This document shows, piece after piece, positions 56,222 through 64,000 of a stretch of DNA of 64,000 bases. The position numbers and the translations under genes were made by a program. The notes beneath the pieces were generated by a model, which ran no database searches, was not told where the DNA came from, and saw only the letters and a program-made list of their open reading frames with translations. Position 1 is the stretch's first letter. Each line of letters begins with the position of its first letter. This DNA is from Antedon mediterranea. Lineage: Eukaryota; Echinodermata; Crinoidea; Comatulida; Antedonidae. The stretch lies in contig NC_092671.1 in NCBI RefSeq assembly GCF_964355755.1, forward strand, positions 24,488,070 through 24,552,069, written 5' to 3'.

Positions 56222-59012
56222 AAAATATTCTAAATCTAAATTAGCCATATCAAGTTATTCACTTTAAGTCGAAAATTTGAGCCAAAAACAAAACAAAAGT
56301 TTACGTAATTAATAGGTAAATTAATTTGATTACATTTCGTCTGGAAAATCGTCGCGAGCGAAAGTAAACAAATATTTCAAACCACGAGTGGGTCATTAAT
56401 TATGCATGATGCTAATTAGGATTGTTTACAACTCGTCACGGTTGAGAAGGAGATCGCGAGGAAGTTTTATGATTATGCATACAGAGTAGCCAAAAACAAG
56501 CGCGTTCCATTATGAGATATGATTTGATCGAAAACTTTGACTGGAAGTCAAAGTCCAGTCAAGTTATTTTTTGAACAAAAAACGTCTGTATTTCAGTTAA
56601 ATAATTTTTTCGACTAATTTTTGGTGAAAGTTAATAACTATTATGATACTTCAAAATGAAATCAAATTTTTGTCGAAATCTTTCTTTTTTTACATTTTTT
56701 TGGAGTTAGCCAAAGGGACAATATATCGTTAAGTTCTATGTTATTTTGAGAAAACTCTGAACGTTTTAACCTTAGTGTTTCTTCTTCCCAAATACTCACT
56801 CCGTACACACATGCATCACTTCCCTTGCATTATACACTAATGTTGGCGCGCCTACATACGTGTCTGCCATTTTGTGATGTTTCATTGTAAGAGGCCTATA
56901 ATACACTAGTATATCGGTAAATTTTATTCATACAAAATAAATGATAAACGTAAAATACTAAAAAAGCAGTGCTGAATGGTACGGTATTTAAACAAAAATT
57001 ATTCATACAAATCTGTTTTACAATATCAATCAATATCATAAAATACGGTACAGCAGACAAAGACACATTACAAATGGAATAAATAAATGATCATTCAAAA
57101 ATTGCAATTGTAAAAAAAAGGATATTGATAATTGTTTCTGAAACCTTTAGTAATATTTTCTTCAAAAATGATTTAAAAAAAAGCGAAACTATTCTATAAG
57201 AGGCTATTCAAATAAGCTGTAATGCAGTTCCTTAAGCCACTTTTGAGAAAAAAAAATAAATAAAAAATGAATAAAGATTTTCGAAGTTGCATTTCGGAAA
57301 CGTTGTTAAATAATTGCCAACCAAGTACTGTAAGTGACTGAAAGTACTACAGAAATATTATTCAAGCCTATCTGTTCATAACAATTATTAGGCCTATGTG
57401 TTTCATCTGAAGTTGAAAGAAATCAAATGCCACCAAACATCGTTCAGCCTACGTGTCAACGCAAATGTAATAACTTTATACGGTACGACACTGTTATGAT
57501 ATTCAGTAAAATCGAACTCCTAATAATCAATTCACGGTCGTAACATTAATTTTGCAGATGAAATCCTCGATCTTACTATATTCTGTGCAAATATTCGGTA
57601 ATTTTCCATTCGAGTCCGGTTCTTTTTCTTTTTGTGCCGGGGGATTGGCAACTTTCATAGCGTTCGAAATTTCATTGTTGGGGCATGGAGCTACTTATAG
57701 CTCCATGGTTGGAGTAGAAAGGTTAATAAGATGGATCAAAATTGGCACCAGCAGTTTAAAAGTTAGAAGGTAAAACGAACTAAAGCCATTAGACACAATA
57801 CTAAAAATACCACTGAAGTCTGCAGATGCAAGACCAGTAAAATAAAAATTAAAAATGATTGGCGACTTCATTATCATAAGCTTCAATGATTATTTAGTTT
57901 TAGACTTAATCCCTTTGTAAAACCAAGATTCTTAAGATTTTTTGGGTTTATCTTTATTTTCTTCAAGTTTATCTTGAAAAAAAGATGACTTAGGGTATGA
58001 TGTTGGAGTATGTGGGTCATTACCACCTAGGGAATATGAACAGTACCATTGTTTTTTAAAAATAAAATAATTGATGAATCATTTTCTTAATTATTAAATA
58101 GAATATCAATAAAGGCATCATTTAATGAAAAAAAGCACAATGAGAATTAAAACTTTTACGTCAAAAAGTCGAGTGGCGTTTTTTGTAAGAAATGTTTCTT
58201 GTTATATCTTTCTTATCGGGCAACATAGCTACATACAGGAGGAGGGCAGTGAGCAGAGAAGTTTTTTGTGTGCTATTCTTATTGGACAGAGCCATACATA
58301 GGGCCTATATTATTATATATTATATAATATGGCTCTGGTTACTGGATAAGAGGTGCCGCCCTCATTGAACGTCTGACGTCAGTACTGCTGAGACGCAAAC
58401 AGCAGTCACACTACTCTTGCAAATTATGAATATTCAGTTTTACACGTTTTATACGTCACACACTGTGTCGATCATAACATTACACACTGTTGTGTTTTTA
58501 TTAAACGCCTGTTTTCATTCAATGTTTGTTTACCAACATTATACTATCAATCATGTCGTAGTATTTCCCGCGGACTTCCTGAAGACAAATACTGATGGTA
58601 AAGTATGGTTTTGTAACAATACTAACTAGGACCTAGCTATGCTTTTTATTTTAGGTAAAGTCGAATGTGCATGTATTATTATTTGTGTGTGTTTACTGTT
58701 CTGCCTTTCTTGTTGTGCTAGCTAGGCTAGAGTTGTTGTGCGCCTACTTAAACCGATCATTTCAGGCGGGATTCAAGTCGGTCGTGGTGTTATGCATTTC
58801 GGTCGCTGCACTGCTTGACTTTTAGTATGTAAATCAGCTGTATAAAAGTATAGTATGGAGCCAATAAAACGGCCAGTGTCGCTTCTATGAGTACTTAATA
58901 CTACAAAGTATTTAATATTACGTTTATTATTTTTGAAATTTTATTTGAAAATGTATGATGGATGTTAACTAATAAAAGCCTACAAAAAAAGGGATCAAAA
59001 AAAGGTGACCGT
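56222..59012. other. Intergenic DNA, no gene recognised
   Basis: Holds the hairpin at 57684-57707 and a TATA-type palindrome at 58303-58330 between GAGCCATA and TATGGCTC. Short ORFs are not convincing. Confidence 0.4.
57684..57707. repeat. Perfect short hairpin (10-bp stem, CATGGAGCTA type)
   Basis: CATGGAGCTA-CTTA-TAGCTCCATG; sister of 26064-26089. Confidence 0.85.
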
Positions 59013-59021
59013 GACCTGCTG
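59013..59021. repeat. 9-bp target-site duplication, left copy
   Basis: GACCTGCTG, identical to 63537-63545. Confidence 0.88.
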
Positions 59022-59836
59022 GCGATTTTTTTTTTCGTACATAAGTTGGGGACCCCCTCATGAAACGTCACAAAATAAACATGAATAATTCATCAGTTAA
59101 ATTTTCTTGTTCCATGTGGACGTGACCCAAGCGTATAGCAACAAGAAGTGATTACACAAGTGCGGTACGATTCTAGGCCTATCTCCTCTGTTGTTGCGGC
59201 GTGCGAATTCATAGAAGAATAGCGGCGTTTTGTGTGGATTGTCGAAATAATCAGCCTTTAGTTTATGGTGTTTTTAATATAATTTATTACTAAAGAATTA
59301 CGTGTTAAAACTATAGTTTCTATTAATACTATTAGGTCTAATTATTAGTCTCTAAACCCATGTCTATTCTAGTAGTAGCTGTGTGGGTGTGTGTGACGTG
59401 TGTGTGTTAGGTATGACCAAAGATAGTTACACTTACTATCTTTGGTATGACACAATAATAGAGGAGTGTTGCAGCGCCCATGTGGCGGCTCTATATTGCT
59501 CTGTGCATAACAACTTCGTATCTGTTTGCAGATGGTTTTTTTCATCAAATAAGTTTTACTGGATGCTGGAATAGCAAATTGAGCACCATATATTCACAAA
59601 TTTCTTATGTGGAAATAATCGTATCTTGGAGTAAATCGCAGTTGTTTTTCTTGTTGTTTCCTGAAGTTCAGCTAGGCCCTGCTTGTGCCTTTATTGTTTT
59701 AATTCAAACTCATCACTGCCCAAGAACAATGGTCTACTAGCATCAGTGGGAAGCTAGCCCTGTACTTTCAATCTGACTGTGCATATTGTTATGTAAATGA
59801 CCTTGTACACCTCATGCTTGAAGATCTGCTGTTGTC

Positions 59837-60200
59837 ATGCTAATTAGCTATAGCTCTGAGTTTCTTCATGGTTTACAGGGCTGTGTAACCAACAACAATA
59901 ACAGTTGTGAACTTCCTGAAGAATCTTGCTTAATTATACAATCTTTTAAGTTGAACTCCAGTAGCTGTAGTATCCACCTATTACCAAGGAGGCCAAAAAG
60001 AAAAACCAGGCGTGGTACAAGAGCTGGGCGTGACAAACACACTAAAAACAATCTATCATTTCCGGACTTATCATCAAACTCTCTCTTATCTAAAAACAAT
60101 ATTAAATTTTGCAGTATTAATACAAGATCCGTTCGGAACAAAACAACAGAATTTGTGGATTTCGTTATCGAACATAATCTGGATGTTGTTGCCTTTCGGA
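59837..60200 (+). pseudogene. LINE: N-terminal frame up to a frameshift in the endonuclease
   Basis: A Lys/Arg-rich stretch (RPKRKTRRGTRAGRDKHT) is followed by NIKFCSINTRSVRNKTTEF and then HNLDVVAF, the first strand and helix of the AP-endonuclease domain. The expected ETWL motif appears one frame over (SETWLKPEDT), so a small indel near 60195-60203 broke the frame. The downstream frame continues open to 62955. Confidence 0.75.
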
Positions 60201-60202
60201 AA

Positions 60203-62955
60203 CGTGGCTTAAACCAGAAGACACATCAGTTATAGGAAATATTACACCCAACGGATACTCTCTCAAACATGCTCCCCGTGCTGGTACTAAAAGAGGTGGT
60301 GGAGTTGCACTTCTTTACAAGGAAAGCATAGCGGTTAAATGTTATGACACGGGATTATTACCAAAATCATTTGAACTGCTAAATGTGGAAATAGTCAGCA
60401 ATGCATCCTCAGTTTTCCTCGTAGCAGTATATCGTCCTCAAAGCAAATCAACGGGTTGCAGTCTAAATGTTTTCACTGAAGAATTCTCAACTTTGGTTGA
60501 TCACTATGTATTGAAGCCGGCTCCCATACTATTCGTTGGAGACTTTAACATCCATGTGGATATGCCAAATGATGCAGATGCAATTCATTTTCGGAATCTA
60601 CTTGTAGCAAGCAGTCTTCAACAGCATGTGTCTACACCTACACACCGACATGGTCATACATTAGACTTGCTGATCACTCGTTCATCTGATCCTCCTGTTT
60701 TCTCAAACCTTAATGTCATTGATGGTATATCAGATCACTATGCAATCACATGTAATCTCCTTATCAAGAAGCCACCCGTAATCACTAAATCCATCGAAAC
60801 ACGTCATTGGAATGCTATAAATTTTGAGACATTATGTAAAGATATCACACAGTCTGATCTCGGAACTTCGCTCTCAAATCTTGATTTATCAAGTAAAGTA
60901 CGACTATATGTCACCACTTTGAGTGAACTTCTTGACAAACACGCACCACCGAAAAAGAGAACAGTAAAGGTCCGACCAAACACTAGTTGGTATAACAGTG
61001 ACATCTATGCTGAGAAAAGAACAAAGCGTAAGCTTGAAAAGAAATGTAGAATCTCTCATCTGGAAATAGATCGTCAAGCTTACATTGCACAGAAGAGGAA
61101 TGTAAATTCCATGGTAAGAAAGGCAAAGGCCAACTACTACATTGGCTTGTGTGAAGAACATGCAGCAGATCAGAAAGGACTTTTTAAAATTGTTAACCAA
61201 CTCCTTCATCATCGCCAGGTATCACCTCTCCCAGATAGTCTTTCTGACTTAGATCTTGCGAACAGGTTCTGTCAGTTTTTCACAGACAAGATCAAGATCA
61301 TCAGAGACGACTTCAAGATTGATGACATGTCATTTAATGAGCCTGTGACAGCTGTTCATCAGCATCTCACAACATTTACACCAGCATCTCAAGATGAGAT
61401 CCGCAACATTCTGATGAAATCACCAACAAAATCATGCAGGTTAGATCCAGTTCCTACTTCTATACTGAAGAAGTGTATAGACGCAGTCGTTCCAATAATA
61501 ACGGAAATCATTAACCATTCTCTTAATACCGGCATAGTGCCAGATGAACTGAAAATTGCTCACGTTCGTCCTTTAATAAAAAATCAAAACTTGGATCATA
61601 ACACGCTGAAAAATTACCGCCCGGTGTCGAATCTTTCTTTTCTTGGAAAGACTCTGGAGCGTGTAGTGACATCACGCATTACTCCATATCTTCAAAAGCA
61701 TAATTTAAATGAGAATTACCAGTCGGCATATCGTGCATGTCATAGCACGGAGAGTTCCCTTTTAAAGGTACAGAATGATTTGTTACAAGGAATGAATGAT
61801 GGGAAAATAACGCTATTGGTGTTGTTGGATTTGTCAGCAGCGTTTGATACAGTTGATCACCAAAGACTGATAACCCGTCTGAGAAATCGCATTGGCATAA
61901 ATGGTGTTGCTCTTAACTGGTTCCAGTCATATCTTACAGGAAGACGTCAGCTAGTCTGTATCAATGATGCATTCTCAGATGAAGCTTGCCTGGAATATGG
62001 TGTACCACAGGGGTCAGTAATTGGGCCTGGCCAGTTTTCCATTTATACGCTTCCCCTTGGTGACATTATTCGCAAACACAGTCTACATTTCCATTTCTAT
62101 GCAGATGATACACAGATTTATGTGTCAGTAAATCCAGTGCAAAGGGATGTTGCTGCAGCAATCAGTAAGATGGAAGCCTGTATAGAAGATGTTCGCAATT
62201 GGATGACAACAAATTACCTAAAGTTGAATGATGGAAAGACAGAGTTTATTATCGTCGGGTCTAAATGTAACATCTCCAAAATCAACATCACACATATCAG
62301 AATCGGAAACTCTAACATCGCTCCCTCATCGGTGGTCCGGAATCTGGGAATCATGCTGGATAGTAATCTCACTATGGAAGCACAAATAACAACTGTATCC
62401 AAAGCAGCATGCATATCGATTAGGAACCTTGGTCGTATTCGCGGTAATCTTAACAAGAAAACAGCTGAATTGATTGTACACTCATTTGTCACTTCTAAAA
62501 TTGACATTGGTAATGCCTTGTTGTTTGGCATACCAAAATCTCAAATACAACGTTTGCAGCGCTTGCAAAATATGGCAGCTAGAATTGTAACTTATACAAA
62601 ATCAAACGCTCACATAACTCCTGTCCTGATGGATTTGCATTGGTTGCCTGTTCAACAACGTATTAAGTACAAACTTGCGTTGTTTGTATTCAAGATCCTA
62701 AATGACAGTGCTCCTGCTTATTTATCTGACCTTGTGGATCGTTACGAATCATCCCGCAGAGGCCTACGATCATTGTCACAAAACCTTCTTCAAGAGCGTA
62801 GAGCGAAAAATCAGTGGGGTCAGAGATCTTTTTACGTTGCGGCCGCAAGTGTATGGAACAGCTTACCAGCAACAGTTAAATGCTCAACTAGTCTAAACAG
62901 TTTCAAGACCAACCTAAAGACGTCGCTATTCGCTGATGTTCTCGCACGTTGTTAA
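60203..62955 (+). CDS. LINE ORF2-type protein: endonuclease plus reverse transcriptase (frameshifted at its 5' side)
   Basis: The open frame runs without a stop from the ETWL motif of the endonuclease to 62955; the GTG at 60385 (856 codons on) is only a nominal start. Counting from 60385: GDFNIHVD near residue 51 and SDHYAIT near 117 are endonuclease motifs; NYRPVSNLSFLGKTLERVV, LLDLSAAFDTVDH, GVPQGSVIGP near 538 and FYADDTQIY near 571 are RT motifs with the catalytic Asp pair intact; LHWLPVQQRIKYKLALFVFK and WNSLP...SLNSFKTNLKTSLF form the typical C-terminal region of the CR1/L2 group. It copies its own RNA by target-primed reverse transcription. One frameshift is the only damage I see. Confidence 0.88.
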
Positions 62956-63536
62956 TGCACAAAGCGCCATGAGCGCCACATGGGTGGAGGATACCGGCGC
63001 TATATAAGTTTTCATTTATTATTATTATTAATCCGAGTTAAGTCAGCAAAATTAAACAATAAACATTACACAAAAATACATTTTTTATTCTCGTGGGTCA
63101 AATCTTCCCATCTCATGTGTTCATATACGCGCATTTTTAAAATTCCTTTGAGTACATGCATATTGTTTGATAATAAAATAGCAGAATTAAAAAAATACAG
63201 TACACAAATTATACACATTCTTTATTCTTGTGGGTCTAAGCTTTCTTTGGGCAATGTCCAATGAATTACTACTTAGTTTAATGTCTTGCCTAGCTGTCGA
63301 TTAGCCTCGACTCGACACATTTTGTGTGAAGAAGAGTGCGCGAAGGTAATCACGTGAAATTGACTTGGAATCCTAGGCCTGCTGTAGAAAGTATCGTATT
63401 GCAGTTGTGTAAGCACTTCTTGTTGCTATACGCTTGGGTGCACACGGAACAACAAATTTAACTGATGAATTATTCATGTTTATTTTGTGACGTTTCATGA
63501 AGGGGTCCCCAACTTATGTACGAAAAAAAAAATCGC

Positions 63537-63545
63537 GACCTGCTG
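63537..63545. repeat. 9-bp target-site duplication, right copy
   Basis: GACCTGCTG, identical to 59013-59021, directly after the right terminal repeat. Confidence 0.88.
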
Positions 63546-64000
63546 AAGTGAAAATAAACCAAATCTGAATACTGTATGTACTTATCATGTTAGACATATT
63601 GTCTTCATTATGCGACCACATTTTTATTTTATTTTCACTAATTAACAAAGAAATTTGGCGCTACAACATGTGACATAATTAATAAATAAGGTCCACGAGC
63701 ATTGTTTACATGTTGATGATGATGACTGCAGGCCAGACACAAGTAGGGTTCTTTTGAGCCTGAACAAACATTGGTGATTAATAGGATAAAAGTGACGATA
63801 GTAGCCTAATTTATAATGAGTTCGATTTTGGATGATGAGACAGGAGATAATGCCAACATGTGTGGTGTGAAATTGAACGTTTTACTGCTAATTAATAGTA
63901 TTAGTAATAAGAACTACAATATTTTAATTAATTTACTATTTAATAAAAACAATAAATATAATTATTAACAATATCACATCCTCAATCCAAACACACAGGT
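63546..64000. other. Right flank, AT-rich, no feature seen
   Basis: No reading frame or repeat recognised. Confidence 0.4.

Larger units (their letters stand above)
59830..63035 (+). mobile_element. CR1/L2-group non-LTR retrotransposon, nearly intact, 3' end (ATT)n
   Basis: Contains endonuclease and reverse transcriptase and ends with GGCGCTATATAAG followed by (TTA)n, the 3' hallmark of L2-group LINEs. The 5' limit is not defined; the start given is the first coding-like frame. It lies inside the TIR element, so it is younger than, or carried by, that element. Confidence 0.85.
59022..63536. mobile_element. 4.5-kb Mutator-like TIR element carrying an L2/CR1 retrotransposon
   Basis: Both ends read GCGATTTTTTTTTTCGTAC inward, then ATAAGTTGGGGACCCC, GAAACGTCACAAAATAAACA and GCGTATAGCAACAAGAAGTG. 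Terminal repeats are about 150 bases and over 90% alike by eye. A perfect 9-bp duplication with long TIRs is the usual mark of Mutator-like elements. No transposase is visible; the interior is mostly the LINE at about 59830-63035. This means either the LINE entered a MULE or the element captured it. Confidence 0.8.

Noticed and set aside
57552-57773. 73-codon ORF after a TTTGCAG site
   Set aside because: No homology recognised, no donor with a matching downstream exon, and it contains the CATGGAG hairpin; likely chance.
59383-59740. Two short ORFs between the left TIR and the LINE
   Set aside because: No domain recognised. They could be LINE 5' UTR or remains of transposon interior; not supportable as genes.

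Overview
The window looks like AT-rich, intron-rich nuclear DNA of an invertebrate animal. A deuterostome such as an echinoderm or hemichordate is my best guess. The reasons are a well-conserved ciliary dynein-docking gene with short exons and long introns, a dense load of CR1/L2-type, L1-type and Ty3/gypsy relics, many foldback (MITE-like) DNA elements, and a striking excess of the palindromic word AGGCCTAG. The phylum is inference; nothing here proves it.

Three host genes can be supported. (1) On the minus strand from 17299 down past 1816 lie the first nine coding exons of ODAD2/ARMC4, the armadillo-repeat outer-dynein-arm docking protein. All exon phases join without a frame break to give 582 residues, and the rest of the gene lies left of the window. 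(2) On the minus strand from 40026 to 31013 is a complete five-exon gene for a 398-residue FAD-dependent amine oxidase of the sarcosine oxidase-like (DAO) family. Its dinucleotide-binding motif and the cysteine that carries covalent flavin in sarcosine oxidases are both visible. (3) On the plus strand from 22067 to about 27013 is a small, unrecognised, charged, coiled-coil-like protein in three putative exons; the last exon is uncertain.

The rest is mobile and repetitive DNA. From left to right: a CR1/L2-like RT fragment (899-1162); a 1.27-kb foldback (3833-5105); a small MITE (6033-6234); a piggyBac-like repeat split by a 2.8-kb TIR element (6939-9752); a perfect 30-bp x 14 minisatellite (11600-12019) and a second piggyBac-like copy (13465-14477), both inside ODAD2 introns; a TIR element built from GGGCCCGATCGTC words (20162-20767); a 33-bp x 30 satellite that grew out of a MITE end (23233-24222); a 0.5-kb TIR element (25462-25997); gypsy and non-LTR relics (28165-30540); several TIR elements, two minisatellites and a 5S-rRNA/tRNA composite SINE inside introns of the oxidase gene; L1-like relics (41080-44590) split by other insertions; a nested set of foldback elements (44580-47625); an inverted-duplicate element with coding-like arms (47872-49979); a 4.4-kb minisatellite (51771-56221); and a 4.5-kb TIR element with a perfect 9-bp target duplication that carries a nearly intact L2/CR1-type retrotransposon (59022-63536).

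The most unusual material is the 44.5-50 kb region. It holds nested foldback elements whose ends are arrays of one short word, one family making 7-bp target duplications, next to an inverted-duplicate element I cannot assign. I see no CRISPR array, operon or bacterial gene. All boundaries and identities were read by eye; no alignment or database search was run.
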